64,000 nucleotides of DNA from Photobacterium sp. GJ3 (GTDB taxonomy: Bacteria > Pseudomonadota > Gammaproteobacteria > Enterobacterales > Vibrionaceae), in the NCBI RefSeq assembly GCF_018199995.1, contig NZ_CP073578.1, forward strand, positions 434,001 through 498,000, given 5' to 3'. Every line of letters starts with the position of its first letter. Position 1 is the stretch's first letter. The notes beneath the pieces are model-generated. The model saw only the letters and a program-made list of their open reading frames with translations. It searched no databases and was not told where the DNA came from. Made by a program: the position numbers and the translations under genes. Below are positions 1 to 9,903 of the stretch, piece after piece.

Positions 1-1356
1 ATTGGCGGCCGCCAGTTGTTTGATGGCTTTTCCGTATTCGTCGACTGCGTGACGGAGTTCGTCATCGTTCGCCTGTTCAATATACAGATTGAACGGGATC
101 ATCCGCCGCTCAATATACAGATGCCGGATGATCACTTTCTCGTCTGTCACAATCAGGCTGGAGGGGGCTTCCTGCCGGAGTTCTTCCAGCAGGGTGTCAC
201 TGAAACGGTGGCGATCAAAACTGAAGTTACGGTATTCCTGCGTATCGGCCATTCGTCCAACCCGGTCGTGCTCTTTGACCAGTTTGTATTTTTCCCGGAC
301 TGTCGCACGATTCATTTCTTTTTGTGGGGCGAATTTGTCTTTAATCACTTTGAAGACAAAGCCATAAGATGGCAGCGTGAAAACACTCATCACCATGCCT
401 TTGATGCCCGGGGCTAGAATGAATTCATCGTCCGATTGTTCCAAATGATGCAGAAATTCCCGGTACAGCTCTGTTTTGCCATGTTTCTGGCAACCAATCG
501 CGGTGTATAGCTCGGCATGGGTTTTGTTGGGCAGTAATTCGCTGAGAAAGCGAACCAGTGCTGCCGGGGCCGGGGCATACACCATGAAGTAGGAGCGGGC
601 GAAACCAAAAACGATACTGACATCGTCCACATGACATAAGCAGGCATCAAGATGAATCTGGCGATCCGGTGTCGTCAGTACGGGAAGCACCAGCGGAATC
701 CGGGTGTCATCGGCCAGCAATAAACGCCCAATCAGGTAAGCGGCTTTATTGCGATAAAACGGTTCTTTAATGAGCTCGAGCCTGGCCTGCTGTATTGCTT
801 CTGCACCGAATTCGCGTTCCAGACGCTGAACGAGCAGATCAATGTCCCGCGTTTTGTCTTGCCATTGCAGGGTAAACGGAGTTTCGTCCATCATCCGTTC
901 AAACAGAAAGTGCGGGCCATTGGGCGACTGATACAGCCGGGTGAGGGCCGTGGGATAAGGGGCAATCCGTCCGGTCTGAGAGCTGTGTACGAAAAGTTTG
1001 TCCCGGTTAATATCCCGGTGGTCGAAAATACGGCAATAGACTGAATTAAAAAAGCTTTCAGCGATATCGTATCTGGGGTAATCCAGCAGCAAATCTTCAT
1101 AGGATGCTTTGACCGCCGTGAGAAATTCACGGTTTGCGTACTGTTTCCCCAGCATGATCTGGATCTGGCGGCTGACCAGTTCCACATGATGGTCATAAAA
1201 ATTAATGCGTTGCTTCAAGGCCTGGTGTACGGACAACCATTCCTGATTTTCGAACCTTTCCTGTGCGCCGGCCGTGACATCCAGAAAACGGCCGTACATG
1301 GCATCAAAGCCTTGGAGTATGGTATGCGCAACCAGCTGTTCCATTGCTGCGGTCAT
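1..1356 (-). CDS. aceK: Isocitrate dehydrogenase kinase/phosphatase, 3' part missing at window edge
   Basis: Bifunctional cytoplasmic enzyme that phosphorylates and dephosphorylates isocitrate dehydrogenase, steering carbon between the TCA cycle and the glyoxylate shunt. The minus strand reads open for 452 codons from the ATG at 1356 and leaves the window at base 1; the family is usually about 570-600 residues, so roughly the last quarter is missing. Recognition rests on the AceK nucleotide-binding segment [22 protein letters not shown] near residues 313-335 followed by the [14 protein letters not shown] stretch. A GGAGGG ribosome binding site lies 7-8 bases before the ATG. It is transcribed away from the thr operon, and no aceA or aceB is seen beside it within the window. 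Confidence 0.93.
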   Translation of the reverse strand, partial: MTAAMEQLVAHTILQGFDAMYGRFLDVTAGAQERFENQEWLSVHQALKQRINFYDHHVELVSRQIQIMLGKQYANREFLTAVKASYEDLLLDYPRYDIAESFFNSVYCRIFDHRDINRDKLFVHSSQTGRIAPYPTALTRLYQSPNGPHFLFERMMDETPFTLQWQDKTRDIDLLVQRLEREFGAEAIQQARLELIKEPFYRNKAAYLIGRLLLADDTRIPLVLPVLTTPDRQIHLDACLCHVDDVSIVFGFARSYFMVYAPAPAALVRFLSELLPNKTHAELYTAIGCQKHGKTELYREFLHHLEQSDDEFILAPGIKGMVMSVFTLPSYGFVFKVIKDKFAPQKEMNRATVREKYKLVKEHDRVGRMADTQEYRNFSFDRHRFSDTLLEELRQEAPSSLIVTDEKVIIRHLYIERRMIPFNLYIEQANDDELRHAVDEYGKAIKQLAAAN

Positions 1357-1692
1357 GCCGGATCCCTCCGATATTGATTTATAGTTTTCATGCTCCGGCC
1401 TGATTTCTATCCGGCTCGGGAGGGGTCTGAGGCCGGTATCGTAACACCACCGTCCTGAGACCTGACTGGGCTTTCAACTGCGATTCTTTTCTGGGATTTC
1501 CCAAAAGGAATCAAAACGCTTTCGGGACCGTGTCCCTGTCGACTTACTATGCTATGGCAATGAGTTTCCTGCAAATATTGAAACGTGTTTCCATCTAATT
1601 TTATGTGACTTAATTATTCTTTGTGGAAATAATCCATTCTCAGACAAAAAAGTTGTATTTGAAGAAAGGAAAAAATTATTCACTAGTCAGTG
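1357..1692. other. Divergent intergenic region aceK / thr operon
   Basis: About 340 bases between the aceK start and the presumed thr promoter. I see no credible gene here. It becomes AT-rich toward the thr side and contains one short palindrome (TGGGATTTCCCA, about 1492-1503). It presumably carries the aceK promoter on the minus strand, which I could not place with confidence. Confidence 0.5.
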
Positions 1693-1721
1693 TTGACTCT
1701 GTTTCATCAATCGGGTAAACG
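1693..1721 (+). promoter_or_regulatory. Putative thr operon promoter
   Basis: A TTGACT hexamer (1693-1698) is followed after 17 bases by TAAACG (1716-1721). The -35 is good and the -10 is weak. The position, just before the leader peptide and attenuator, fits the thr operon promoter; no experimental start is implied. Confidence 0.4.
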
Positions 1722-1736
1722 TAAAGAACACACAAC

Positions 1737-1754
1737 ATGAAGATAATCATTTAA
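1737..1754 (+). other. Micro-ORF with three isoleucine codons upstream of thrL
   Basis: ATG AAG ATA ATC ATT TAA encodes MKIII, directly followed by a second in-frame TAA. It uses all three Ile codons in a row, lies in the same frame as thrL and ends 9 bases before the thrL ATG. No strong Shine-Dalgarno sequence is seen for it. Isoleucine is a regulatory amino acid of the thr operon in enterobacteria, so translation of this micro-ORF could contribute to attenuation, but this is inference. Confidence 0.3.
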
Positions 1755-1763
1755 TAAAAAAAC

Positions 1764-1832
1764 ATGAAGAAGACGCTGATCGGCACCACCACCACGATTA
1801 TTACCGGCACAACCAGTGTTGGGGCGGGCTGA
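1764..1832 (+). CDS. thrL: thr operon leader peptide
   Basis: A 22-residue peptide beginning MKKTLIGTTTT and ending VGAG, with eight Thr and three Ile codons. It lies upstream of thrA and directly before a strong intrinsic terminator. As in enterobacterial thrL, ribosome stalling at Thr/Ile codons when the charged tRNAs are scarce would favour an antiterminator and allow transcription into thrABC. The shared GCGGGCTGA ending with E. coli thrL overlaps the terminator-forming region. No clear ribosome binding site precedes it, only a poly-A stretch; it may be coupled to the micro-ORF just upstream. Confidence 0.85.
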   Translation: MKKTLIGTTTTIITGTTSVGAG

Positions 1833-1854
1833 TACGCGCAAGATTTTAAAAAAA

Positions 1855-1884
1855 GCCCGCACTCCAGAGTGCGGGCTTTTTTTT
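1855..1884 (+). terminator. thr attenuator terminator
   Basis: Perfect 10-bp stem GCCCGCACTC (1855-1864) / GAGTGCGGGC (1867-1876) with a 2-base loop, followed by a run of eight T (1877-1884). It lies between thrL and thrA and is the expected Rho-independent attenuator. Confidence 0.9.
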
Positions 1885-1987
1885 CACCATGATTTTTTAG
1901 AGTTAAGGACATGTTTTTCCGGTGAAAAGCATAAAACCCGGAATAAACTTGTCAGGACAGTTCAAATTAACGGAAGTGGAGTAGGGA

Positions 1988-4447
1988 ATGCGAGTGCTTA
2001 AATTTGGCGGCTCATCGTTAGCAGATGCCGACCGGTTTCTCAGAGCGGCGGATATCATCGCCAGTAATGCTCATCAGGGGGAAGTTTCCGTGGTGCTGTC
2101 CGCACCGGGTAAAGTGACCAACAAACTGGTTTCAGTGATTGAAACTGTCGTGGCGACCGGCGATGCTGAGCTGCAGCTGGCCGATCTGGAAAATACCTTC
2201 AACAGCCTGATTGACGGCATCGTACAACAACTCCCTGCTTTTGATCGCACCGCAGTTGATGCCAAGCTGGCCAGTACGCTGGGCAATCTGAAACAGCTGG
2301 TACATGGCATGAAGCTGTTGGGACAATGCCCGGATAATGTGTATGCGCGGGTGATCAGTAAAGGCGAGCGCCTGTCGATTGTTGCGATGAAATCGGCGCT
2401 GGAAGCCAAAGGCCACAAAGCCGATTTAATCGATCCGGTCGCTTACTTGCTGGCTCATGGGGATACTCTGGAAGGCCATGTCGAGATTGAAGTGTCCACA
2501 GACAACTTCCGCCGTCAGCCACTGGCTGAAGGTCATATCCATATCATGCCGGGTTTCACTGCCGGTAATACCAAAGGGGAGCTGGTGATTCTGGGCCGTA
2601 ATGGTTCAGACTATTCAGCAGCCGTTCTGGCAGCCTGTCTGCGTGCCGAGTGCTGTGAAATCTGGACAGATGTCGATGGTGTGTATAACTGCGATCCGCG
2701 TCTGGTCCCGGATGCCCGGTTACTGAAGTCGCTCAGTTACCAGGAAGCGATGGAGCTGTCTTACTTTGGCGCTTCCGTGCTGCACCCGAAAACCATTGCC
2801 CCGATTGCTCAGTTCCACATTCCCTGTCTCATTAAAAACAGTTTTAACCCGCAAGGGGCTGGCACCCTGATTGGTCAGGATACCGGTGAAGACAATCTCG
2901 CCATCAAAGGGATCACCACACTGAAAAACCTGACCATGGTCAACGTGTCTGGTCCTGGGATGAAAGGCATGGTCGGGATGGCGGCCCGCGTCTTTGGTGC
3001 GATGTCGGCAGCCGGTGTATCAATTGTGTTGATCACGCAGTCTTCCTCGGAATACAGCATCAGTTTTTGTATTGAGAGTGATGATAAGTTTGCCGCAGAG
3101 CAGGCGCTTCGCAACAACTTCGAGCTGGAGCTGAAAGAAGGCTTGCTGGAGCCGGTAGAATTTATCGATGATTCTGCCATCGTGACCTTGGTCGGTGATG
3201 GCATGCGCACGTCCCGTGGCGTGGCTTCCCGCTTCTTTACCTCGCTGGCCGAAGTGAACGTGAACATTGTGGCCATTGCTCAGGGCTCTTCAGAGCGTGC
3301 AATTTCAGCGGTGATCCCGGCCAACAAAGTGTCTGAGGCGGTCAAAGCCTGTCACGAGAACCTGTTTAACAGTAAGCATTTTCTGGATGTCTTCGTGGTG
3401 GGTGTTGGCGGTGTTGGCGGCGAGCTGGTGGATCAGATCCAGCGTCAGCAGGAAAAGCTGGCAGAAAATGGCATTGTGATCCGGGTGTGCGGTCTGTCTA
3501 ACAGCAAAGGTCTGCTGCTGGATAACAATGGTCTGCCGCTGGAAAACTGGCGCGACACTCTGGGACAGGCCAAGGAAAGCTTTAATCTGGCCAGCTTGAT
3601 TCAGCTGGTGCAGCGTCACCATATCATTAACCCGGTCATCATTGACTGTACGTCTGATGAGGGCATTGCAGAGCAGTATGTCGACTTCCTGGCTGCGGGT
3701 TTCCACGTGATCACGCCGAACAAGAAAGCCAATACGGCGAGTATGGCTTACTATCATCAGTTACGTCAGGCTGCACGTGTGACACGCCGCCGCTTCATGT
3801 ATGACACCACAGTGGGTGCGGGTCTGCCGGTGATTGAAAACCTGCAGAACCTGATGGCCGCCGGTGATGAACTGGAACGTTTCGCCGGGATTCTGTCGGG
3901 GTCTCTGTCGTTCATCTTCGGCAAGCTGGACGAAGGCATGAGCCTGAGTGAAGCGACCACGGTGGCCCGCAATAACGGCTTTACTGAGCCGGATCCCCGT
4001 GATGATCTGTCCGGAATGGATGTCGCGCGTAAGTTGCTGATCCTGGCCCGTGAAGCCGGATATGTCCTGGAACTGAGCGATGTTGTGGTTGAACCGGCGT
4101 TACCACCGGGCTTCGATCAGAGCGGTGATGTGGAAGCTTTCATGCAGCGTCTGCCGCAGGCGGATGCGTATTTCAGCGAGCTGTCTGCTCAGGCGGCGGC
4201 AGAAAGCAAAGTCCTGCGCTACATTGGTGAAATCGATCAGGGCAAATGCACCGTGAAAGTGGCAGCGGTGGATCCCGATGACCCGATGTTCAAAATCAAA
4301 GATGGCGAGAATGCGCTGGCATTCTACAGCCGCTATTATCAACCCATTCCGCTGGTCTTGCGTGGTTATGGCGCAGGGACTGAAGTCACTGCAGCCGGGG
4401 TATTTGCCGATCTGATGCGTACCGTCGGCTGGAAACTGGGAGTTTAA
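1988..4447 (+). CDS. thrA: Bifunctional aspartokinase I / homoserine dehydrogenase I
   Basis: Catalyses the first and third steps from aspartate to threonine. The 819-residue length matches enterobacterial ThrA. The N-terminal kinase domain opens with the [13 protein letters not shown] phosphate-binding motif; tandem ACT regulatory segments follow at about residues 310-460 ([33 protein letters not shown]); the NAD(P)-binding VVGVGGVGG of the dehydrogenase is near residue 467, with the homoserine dehydrogenase signature around [14 protein letters not shown]. The ATG at 1988 is preceded by GGAGTAGGG. First structural gene of thrABC; thrB starts 2 bases after its stop. Feedback inhibition by threonine is expected from the family. 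Confidence 0.98.
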   Translation: MRVLKFGGSSLADADRFLRAADIIASNAHQGEVSVVLSAPGKVTNKLVSVIETVVATGDAELQLADLENTFNSLIDGIVQQLPAFDRTAVDAKLASTLGNLKQLVHGMKLLGQCPDNVYARVISKGERLSIVAMKSALEAKGHKADLIDPVAYLLAHGDTLEGHVEIEVSTDNFRRQPLAEGHIHIMPGFTAGNTKGELVILGRNGSDYSAAVLAACLRAECCEIWTDVDGVYNCDPRLVPDARLLKSLSYQEAMELSYFGASVLHPKTIAPIAQFHIPCLIKNSFNPQGAGTLIGQDTGEDNLAIKGITTLKNLTMVNVSGPGMKGMVGMAARVFGAMSAAGVSIVLITQSSSEYSISFCIESDDKFAAEQALRNNFELELKEGLLEPVEFIDDSAIVTLVGDGMRTSRGVASRFFTSLAEVNVNIVAIAQGSSERAISAVIPANKVSEAVKACHENLFNSKHFLDVFVVGVGGVGGELVDQIQRQQEKLAENGIVIRVCGLSNSKGLLLDNNGLPLENWRDTLGQAKESFNLASLIQLVQRHHIINPVIIDCTSDEGIAEQYVDFLAAGFHVITPNKKANTASMAYYHQLRQAARVTRRRFMYDTTVGAGLPVIENLQNLMAAGDELERFAGILSGSLSFIFGKLDEGMSLSEATTVARNNGFTEPDPRDDLSGMDVARKLLILAREAGYVLELSDVVVEPALPPGFDQSGDVEAFMQRLPQADAYFSELSAQAAAESKVLRYIGEIDQGKCTVKVAAVDPDDPMFKIKDGENALAFYSRYYQPIPLVLRGYGAGTEVTAAGVFADLMRTVGWKLGV

Positions 4448-4449
4448 GG

Positions 4450-5406
4450 ATGAGTGTGACCGTTTACGCACCGGCATCGATCGGAAATGTCAGTGTGGGA
4501 TTTGATGTATTGGGGGCGGCTGTGTCGCCCATCGACGGCACCCTGCTGGGGGATAAAGTCACTGTGGCTGCGGGCAGCGAACCTTTTGCGCTGCGTTGTG
4601 AGGGCGATTTTGTTGCCAAGCTGCCAGCAGAGCCTGAGCAGAATATTGTCTACCACTGCTGGCAGGTGTTTGCTCGCGAATTAGACAAGAAAGGCATTGC
4701 ACTTCAGCCGGTGTCTGTCACCCTGCAGAAAAATATGCCGATTGGTTCCGGTCTGGGCTCCAGTGCCTGTTCGATTGTGGCGGCTCTGGATGCGCTGAAC
4801 CGTTTTCACGATAATCCGCTGAATGAAACTGAATTGCTGGCGCTGATGGGTGAAATGGAAGGCCAGATCTCGGGCGGCATTCATTACGATAATGTTGCGC
4901 CCTGCTATCTGGGCGGTCTGCAGTTCATGGTGGAGGAACTGGGGATTATCAGCCAGCAGGTGCCTTGCTTCGACAATTGGTACTGGGTGATGGCTTATCC
5001 GGGCATTAAAGTGTCGACCGCTGAAGCCCGGGCGATTTTGCCGGCACAGTATCGTCGTCAGGATGTGATTACGCACGGCCGTCAACTGGGTGGTTTCATT
5101 CACGCCTGCCACAGTCAGCAAGCGCAACTGGCCGCAAAAATGATTAAAGACGTGGTTGCAGAACCATACCGGGAAGGGTTGCTGCCTGGCTTTAAAGAAG
5201 CGCGTCAGTACGCACTCGAAGCCGGTGCGTTGGCCAGCGGGATTTCAGGGTCCGGCCCGACCATGTTCAGCATCTGTGATGATCTGGAGGTTGCAGAGCG
5301 CATCGCCCGCTGGTTGCAACAGCATTATGTCCAGAACGATGAAGGATTCGTCCATGTCTGTCAGCTCGACAGTCAGGGTTCAAAAGAAATAGGAAGCGAG
5401 TATTAA
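4450..5406 (+). CDS. thrB: Homoserine kinase
   Basis: Phosphorylates L-homoserine to O-phosphohomoserine, the substrate of threonine synthase. A 318-residue GHMP kinase: N-terminal [17 protein letters not shown], the ATP-binding glycine-rich loop [12 protein letters not shown] near residues 97-108, and a C-terminal [11 protein letters not shown] motif near residue 270. Length is normal for the family (about 310-320). It follows thrA by 2 bases and precedes thrC by 2 bases, so the three genes are one tightly packed operon. Confidence 0.97.
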   Translation: MSVTVYAPASIGNVSVGFDVLGAAVSPIDGTLLGDKVTVAAGSEPFALRCEGDFVAKLPAEPEQNIVYHCWQVFARELDKKGIALQPVSVTLQKNMPIGSGLGSSACSIVAALDALNRFHDNPLNETELLALMGEMEGQISGGIHYDNVAPCYLGGLQFMVEELGIISQQVPCFDNWYWVMAYPGIKVSTAEARAILPAQYRRQDVITHGRQLGGFIHACHSQQAQLAAKMIKDVVAEPYREGLLPGFKEARQYALEAGALASGISGSGPTMFSICDDLEVAERIARWLQQHYVQNDEGFVHVCQLDSQGSKEIGSEY

Positions 5407-5408
5407 TC

Positions 5409-6697
5409 ATGAAGCTGTATAACTTAAAAGATCATCAGGAAGAAGTCTCTTTTGCTCAGGCCGTCCGTCAGGGGCTGGGGCGTCAGCAAGGCTTGTTTTT
5501 CCCGTCTGAGCTGCCTGACCTGGGTGATATTGATGCACTGCTGGCGCAGGATTTTGTGACGCGCAGCAGCCGGATCCTGTCTGCTTTTATTGGTGAAGAG
5601 TTGTCGGCAGACACCGTACAGCAGATGGTCGGCAATGCATTTCAGTTCCCGGCGCCTGTGGCACAGGTTAAAGATGGCGTGTATGCGCTGGAACTCTTCC
5701 ATGGCCCGACGCTGGCCTTTAAAGATTTTGGCGGCCGTTTTATGGCTCAGTCGCTGGCTGCGGTGTCTGACTCGAACGGCAAGATCACCATTCTGACGGC
5801 GACTTCAGGCGATACCGGCGCTGCTGTCGCCCATGCTTTCTATGGCATGGACAATATCAACGTGGTGATCCTGTACCCGAAAGGCAAGATCAGCCCGCTG
5901 CAGGAAAAACTCTTCTGTACGCTGGGGGCAATATCCACACGGTTGCTGTGAACGGAACCTTTGATGACTGTCAGTCGCTGGTGAAGCAGGCCTTTGATGA
6001 TGCAGAACTGCGCCAGGAAGTGGGCCTGAATTCAGCAAACTCGATTAACATCAGCCGTCTGATGGCTCAGATTTGTTATTACTTCGAAGCGGTTGCACAG
6101 TTGCCGAAAGAAGCCCGCGGCAATCTGGTGGTTTCAGTACCCAGCGGCAACTTCGGCAACCTGACTGCTGGTTTACTGGCAAAAGCACTGGGTTTGCCTG
6201 TGAAACGTTTTATTGCGGCAACCAACGTGAACGACACCGTGCCGCGTTATCTGCAAAGCGGTCAGTGGGAACCGAAAGCCACGATCCCGACGATTTCGAA
6301 TGCCATGGATGTGAGCCAGCCCAACAACTGGCCACGCATTGAAGAGCTGTGTCAGAAACAGGGCTGGGGTCTGAGCGAGCTGGGTTACGGCGCTGTGACT
6401 GATGAGCAAAGTGCAGAAACCCTGCGTCAGATGGATGCGGCAGGGTATCTGTGCGAACCGCATGGTGCGATTGCCTACCGCGTACTGAATGAGCAGCTGC
6501 AGCCAGGTGAAACCGGCCTCTTTCTGTGTACGGCGCATCCGGCCAAGTTCAAGGAAGTGGTGGAAGAAATTCTGGAGAAAGACATCGATCTGCCAGCACC
6601 ACTTGCTAAACATGGTGCGATGGAATTGTTGTCTGAAGAGCGCGATAACGACTTTACACAGCTGAAGGCTGTCCTGCGCGCCGTTCAGCCGGATTGA
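5409..6697 (+). pseudogene. thrC: Threonine synthase, frameshifted
   Basis: PLP enzyme converting O-phosphohomoserine to threonine. The first 180 codons are intact (N-terminal MKLYNLKDHQEEVSFAQAV; PLP lysine in HGPTLAFKDFGGRF near residue 105; TATSGDTGAAVA). The rest continues in another frame to 6697. The break is at a run of five G (5924-5928): with six G the protein reads on as ...CTLGGNIHTVAVNGTFDDCQ, exactly as in intact family members, giving about 429 residues. So a single base appears to be missing. Everything downstream, including the conserved SGNFGNLTAG, is well preserved, so the gene is either very recently broken or, more likely, carries a base-call error. Threonine prototrophy depends on which is true. 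Confidence 0.93.
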
Positions 6698-6719
6698 CTG
6701 TGATACAGCAGCCCGTCTT

Positions 6720-6744
6720 GAGCCACCTTCGGGTGGCTCTTTTG
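6720..6744 (+). terminator. thr operon terminator
   Basis: Perfect 8-bp stem GAGCCACC (6720-6727) / GGTGGCTC (6732-6739) with a TTCG tetraloop and a TTTTG tail, 23 bases after the thrC stop. Confidence 0.85.
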
Positions 6745-6816
6745 TTTGGCGGCGTTTCTTCTCTATCCGGATTTGATTATAATTTGATTATCATCACCGA
6801 CGCAGAGTAAACACAC

Positions 6817-6990
6817 GTGGAAAGCAAAACGGCCCGTTTTACGGTATTGATGGACCCCCGCAAAAAGCAGGCATTTGAGAAGTTATGCGCCTCTCAGGAT
6901 CTCACCCCTTCTCAGGTGGTCCGCCAGCTGATCCGTGAGTATCTGGAAAAACATGATGTCAGTTATCTTGATGAACCAAAATCGGACTAA
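6817..6990 (+). CDS. Small ribbon-helix-helix (CopG-like) protein
   Basis: A 57-residue protein with a GTG start (weak CAGAG upstream). The layout is that of a ribbon-helix-helix DNA-binding domain: a short basic strand (ARFTVLMDP, residues 6-14), a helix (RKKQAFEKLCASQ), a turn with TPSQ (30-33) and a second helix (VVRQLIREYLEKH). It stands alone between two terminators, with no partner toxin gene, so a chromosomal regulator is more likely than an antitoxin. Targets unknown. Confidence 0.7.
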   Translation: MESKTARFTVLMDPRKKQAFEKLCASQDLTPSQVVRQLIREYLEKHDVSYLDEPKSD

Positions 6991-7019
6991 TGCACTCCGG
7001 ATTGTGCAAGGACTCTGAG

Positions 7020-7045
7020 CCCCTTTCCCTGTGAAAGGGGTTTTT
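7020..7045 (+). terminator. Terminator after the small RHH gene
   Basis: Stem CCCCTTTC (7020-7027) / GAAAGGGG (7033-7040), loop CCTGT, followed by TTTTT. Confidence 0.85.
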
Positions 7046-7205
7046 CATTTCTGGCGCAGCCATTCGCAGTATTCAGGGTGACAAGAATAGTTGTGATAAT
7101 TTCATTGTAATTACATTATAATATTTGCCTTTGAGTTTCCCCTGGCAAGACTGCGCTGGGCGAATATCCTTAAGTTGATACTTTTATTAAAGAGAGACCG
7201 TGAGC

Positions 7206-7547
7206 ATGAGTGACACCTTACCTCCTTGCCCAGAGTGCAATTCATCTTATGTCTATGAAGATCAGGCAATGCTGATTTGTCCTGAGTGTGGCCATGAGTG
7301 GATTCAGGGTGAAGTCGCTGAAGATCCGGATGCGCTGGTCGTGAAAGACTCGAATGGCAATGTGCTGCAGGAAGGCGACTTCGTGACCTTGATTAAAGAC
7401 TTGAAGGTCAAAGGATCCTCTTCAGTCGCAAAAGTTGGCACTAAAGTAAAAATCAACCGTCTGGTGGACGGTGACCACAACATCGACTGTAAGATTGATG
7501 GCATCGGTGCCATGATGCTGAAGTCTGAGTTCGTGAAAAAAGCCTGA
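7206..7547 (+). CDS. yjdM: Zinc-ribbon protein YjdM (PhnA family)
   Basis: 113-residue protein with an N-terminal zinc ribbon ([10 protein letters not shown] ... CPECGHEW, four Cys) and the conserved C-terminal PhnA/YjdM domain ([32 protein letters not shown]). The biochemical role is unsettled; despite the old phnA name it is not a phosphonoacetate hydrolase by itself. The ATG at 7206 is chosen over the GTG at 7200 because the AGAGAG ribosome binding site (7190-7195) is better spaced and the family starts there. Monocistronic, with its own terminator shared with grcA. Confidence 0.92.
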   Translation: MSDTLPPCPECNSSYVYEDQAMLICPECGHEWIQGEVAEDPDALVVKDSNGNVLQEGDFVTLIKDLKVKGSSSVAKVGTKVKINRLVDGDHNIDCKIDGIGAMMLKSEFVKKA

Positions 7548-7570
7548 TTTCAGCCACAATCAGACAGAAA

Positions 7571-7606
7571 AACGCCGCAACCTGCAAAGGTCGCGGCGTT
7601 TTTTCA
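7571..7606. terminator. Terminator between convergent yjdM and grcA
   Basis: Stem AACGCCGC / GCGGCGTT extended inward by ACCT/AGGT across one A-C mismatch, GCAA loop, then TTTTTT on the plus strand. The AAAAA on the 5' side lets it act on the minus strand too. Confidence 0.85.
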
Positions 7607-7616
7607 TGGCAAGTCC

Positions 7617-7994
7617 TTACAAAGTGTCGGTGAAGGTCCGGGCGATGACATCCCGTTGCTGTTCCGGTGTGAGGGAATTAAAACGGACGGCATAACCAGA
7701 GACGCGAATGGTCAGTTGCGGATATTTTTCTGGATGCGCCAGGGCATCTTCCAGCGTTTCCCGTTTGAGCACATTCACGTTCAGATGCTGTCCCCCTTCA
7801 ACGCGGGACGCTTGTTCGACCGGCAGCTCGCGAAATTCAAACTGACCCAGATCTGAAGTCTGTACTTCCTGATCCGCACTGAAGCCTTCAGCGGCAGATA
7901 GGCAGCGGGCAGTGCCCTGGTCTGAATCCAGTAACCAGATTGAATTCAGCAACTGAGGGTTGGCTGCCTGGGTGATTTGAATGCCTTTGATCAT
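7617..7994 (-). CDS. grcA: Autonomous glycyl radical cofactor
   Basis: 125-residue spare-part protein that replaces the damaged glycyl-radical domain of pyruvate formate-lyase after oxygen exposure. The whole C-terminal half is nearly canonical: [19 protein letters not shown] and the glycyl radical site [12 protein letters not shown], ending [15 protein letters not shown]. The start is the ATG at 7994, preceded by AAGGAG; the reading frame is open further upstream but the family begins with MIKGIQIT. An FNR-like box lies 71-85 bases upstream, fitting anaerobic induction. Confidence 0.97.
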   Translation of the reverse strand: MIKGIQITQAANPQLLNSIWLLDSDQGTARCLSAAEGFSADQEVQTSDLGQFEFRELPVEQASRVEGGQHLNVNVLKRETLEDALAHPEKYPQLTIRVSGYAVRFNSLTPEQQRDVIARTFTDTL

Positions 7995-8065
7995 GGCTGC
8001 TCCTTGAGTGAGGAATGACAACAATAGAGAACGATCTCATCCTACCGCGTTCATGAAACGGACCA

Positions 8066-8079
8066 TTGATCTGCGTCAA
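8066..8079 (-). promoter_or_regulatory. FNR-like binding site upstream of grcA
   Basis: TTGATCTGCGTCAA on the plus strand, i.e. TTGAC-N4-ATCAA on the minus strand: one mismatch from the FNR consensus TTGAT-N4-ATCAA. Its centre is about 78 bases before the grcA start codon. Binding is inferred. Confidence 0.6.
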
Positions 8080-8298
8080 CTCACATGGCACTGCAAAAGC
8101 GCAACCGACTGCACAAATTACGCGCAAAATTGCGCTTTTTGAGGGCAGCGCTCATCATTTGCACAATTGAGTGGTCGCATAGTCATCAGGTGCAAGGCTT
8201 TTAACCTGCTGAAACGACGTGTGATTTTTCCGGCAGAAAAAGTTGGCACTCTTCTTTCATAGAAGAAACAAGATGTTTGATTTCATGAGGAGATTACA

Positions 8299-8430
8299 AT
8301 GAATCCAGAATCCATCCCCGTTCCCGAATACTGTGTGCTTCAAATGACCCGACTCCCTCAGGCAAACCGTCCGGTTCAGGGACGGGGCCATTGGCGAACC
8401 CCTGTCGGTCCTGTCAGCCGGCCGAAATAA
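8299..8430 (+). CDS. Possible 43-residue small protein
   Basis: ATG at 8299 preceded by GAGGAG with good spacing, open for 43 codons to TAA at 8428. The peptide is rich in Pro, Arg and Val (MNPESIPVPEYCVLQMTRLP...), with one Cys, no membrane segment and no recognisable domain. It lies 73 bases before ung in the same direction. The strong ribosome binding site is the main support. Confidence 0.4.
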   Translation: MNPESIPVPEYCVLQMTRLPQANRPVQGRGHWRTPVGPVSRPK

Positions 8431-8503
8431 AACCGTCTGTTACCCCCGCTGTCGATTCAGGTAGAATATTGGCTCATTGACTGATTCACCAGCAGGAGCC
8501 GAG

Positions 8504-9205
8504 ATGTCTGCCCCGGAACCCATTCGCACAGTTGATTTTGACTGGGCAACCCTTCTGGAACACGAACGCCAGCAAGATTATTTTCAGCAAACGGAGGCCC
8601 GGGTGGCTGAAGCAAGAGCCGCCGGGAAAACGGTTTTCCCGCCTCAGGCGTCTGTCTACAATGCGTTTGATGCCACACCTTTTGATCAGGTTAAGGTGGT
8701 GATTCTCGGACAGGATCCTTATCACGGCCCGGATCAAGCCCATGGACTGAGCTTTTCGGTGCTGCCCGGTGTGAAGGTGCCGCCGTCGCTTGCCAATATG
8801 TACAAAGAGTTAGCGACCGATATCGACGGTTTTACCATTCCCGGACACGGTTATCTTCAGCACTGGGCAGAGCAGGGCGTGCTGCTGCTCAATACGGTAT
8901 TGACGGTCGAGCAGGGGAAAGCCCATTCTCACAGTAAGTTTGGCTGGGAAACATTTACCGATCAGGTCATTGCCAGCCTGAATCAGCATTGTGAAGGTCT
9001 GGTGTTTATGCTGTGGGGTGCACATGCCCAAAAGAAAGGGAAACAGATCGATCGGGACAAACACTGTGTGCTGTCTTCTGCTCACCCGTCACCGCTGTCG
9101 GCCTATCGTGGCTTCTTTGGCTGCCGCCATTTCTCACAAGCCAACCAATGGTTGAGAAAAATGCATAAAAGTGAGATTGACTGGCAACTTCCCCCAGAAG
9201 TTTAA
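8504..9205 (+). CDS. ung: Uracil-DNA glycosylase
   Basis: Removes uracil from DNA to start base excision repair. 233-residue family 1 UDG with the catalytic water-activating loop GQDPYHG near residues 74-80, the uracil-binding [10 protein letters not shown], and the C-terminal [13 protein letters not shown] carrying the catalytic His and the Leu-like intercalation loop. The ATG at 8504 follows AGGAG (8494-8498); an upstream in-frame TTG at 8477 lacks such a site. Confidence 0.97.
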   Translation: MSAPEPIRTVDFDWATLLEHERQQDYFQQTEARVAEARAAGKTVFPPQASVYNAFDATPFDQVKVVILGQDPYHGPDQAHGLSFSVLPGVKVPPSLANMYKELATDIDGFTIPGHGYLQHWAEQGVLLLNTVLTVEQGKAHSHSKFGWETFTDQVIASLNQHCEGLVFMLWGAHAQKKGKQIDRDKHCVLSSAHPSPLSAYRGFFGCRHFSQANQWLRKMHKSEIDWQLPPEV

Positions 9206-9290
9206 CGGAACCTAATCTGGATCAAGCCCATTTCGTCAGCCCGGATTACACTTAAATATTGAGTTGGGAGTTAATGTCCGGGAGGTCGAA

Positions 9291-9824
9291 ATGCTATTGG
9301 ACAGTATTCACACCGAACATGGTTATATCAATCGTCTGCTCCGGTTGCTCCGGACTAAGCTGGCCGCAATCCGGGAAGGGTATGACGTCAATTATCAGAT
9401 GATTCGCGATATCGTGACTTATCTGCAAAATCAGGCAGAGCACTGCCATCATCCGAAAGAAGATGTGATTTACCATTATTACCTCAGCCACTACGGGGAT
9501 GAGCAGCGGATTCTGGATCTGGAAGCCGAACATGTGGAACTGGCAAAGCTGACTTCTGAGTTTGCTGAGACCGTCGATATGGTGCTCATGGATGCTGTGA
9601 TTCCGCTGGATGTCTTTGCGGAAAAACTCAATGCCTTTGTGGAGCGGCAAAAGCAGCATCTGGACATGGAAGAAAAGCAGGTGTTTCCTGTGATTCGTCA
9701 GCACTTCACCTCGTCCGACTGGGCTGCGGTTGAAAGTGAATATCAGGAATGTTTGTGTGACCCGCTATTCGGGAAAGAAGTTTCGGCGCAATACAGAGAG
9801 CTGGCGAGCCGGCTGGAATCATAA
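9291..9824 (+). CDS. Hemerythrin HHE domain protein
   Basis: 177-residue all-helical protein with the spaced His/Glu pattern of the hemerythrin fold: TEHGYI near the N terminus, HCHHPKED near residue 50, AEHVEL near residue 80, and RQKQHLDMEEKQVFPVI near residue 125, which would hold a di-iron centre. Such bacterial proteins sense or store oxygen or NO, or act in iron-centre repair; the exact role is unknown here. GGAGG lies 5 bases before the ATG at 9291. It follows ung by 85 bases and is closed by its own terminator. Confidence 0.85.
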   Translation: MLLDSIHTEHGYINRLLRLLRTKLAAIREGYDVNYQMIRDIVTYLQNQAEHCHHPKEDVIYHYYLSHYGDEQRILDLEAEHVELAKLTSEFAETVDMVLMDAVIPLDVFAEKLNAFVERQKQHLDMEEKQVFPVIRQHFTSSDWAAVESEYQECLCDPLFGKEVSAQYRELASRLES

Positions 9825-9840
9825 CTTGAACTGCTGAAAA

Positions 9841-9868
9841 AACACCGGCAACAGCGCCGGTGTTTTTC
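9841..9868 (+). terminator. Terminator after hemerythrin gene
   Basis: Stem ACACCGGC (9842-9849) / GCCGGTGT (9856-9863), then TTTTT. The preceding AAAAAA allows bidirectional use with the DUF3545 gene on the other strand. Confidence 0.85.
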
Positions 9869-9903
9869 GTTATCTGGTTGTTTCCTGATATGCAAAACCC
9901 GGA

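Noticed and set aside
6817..6990. Antitoxin of a type II toxin-antitoxin pair
   Set aside because: The RHH gene is isolated between two terminators with no partner ORF.
8122..8140. GCGCA-AAAT-TGCGC followed by T5, terminator-like
   Set aside because: Only 5 bp of stem, and no gene ends nearby on the plus strand.
8243..8259. Sigma-54-like promoter TTGGCAC-N5-TTTCA upstream of the 43-codon ORF
   Set aside because: The essential GC of the -12 element is TC here.
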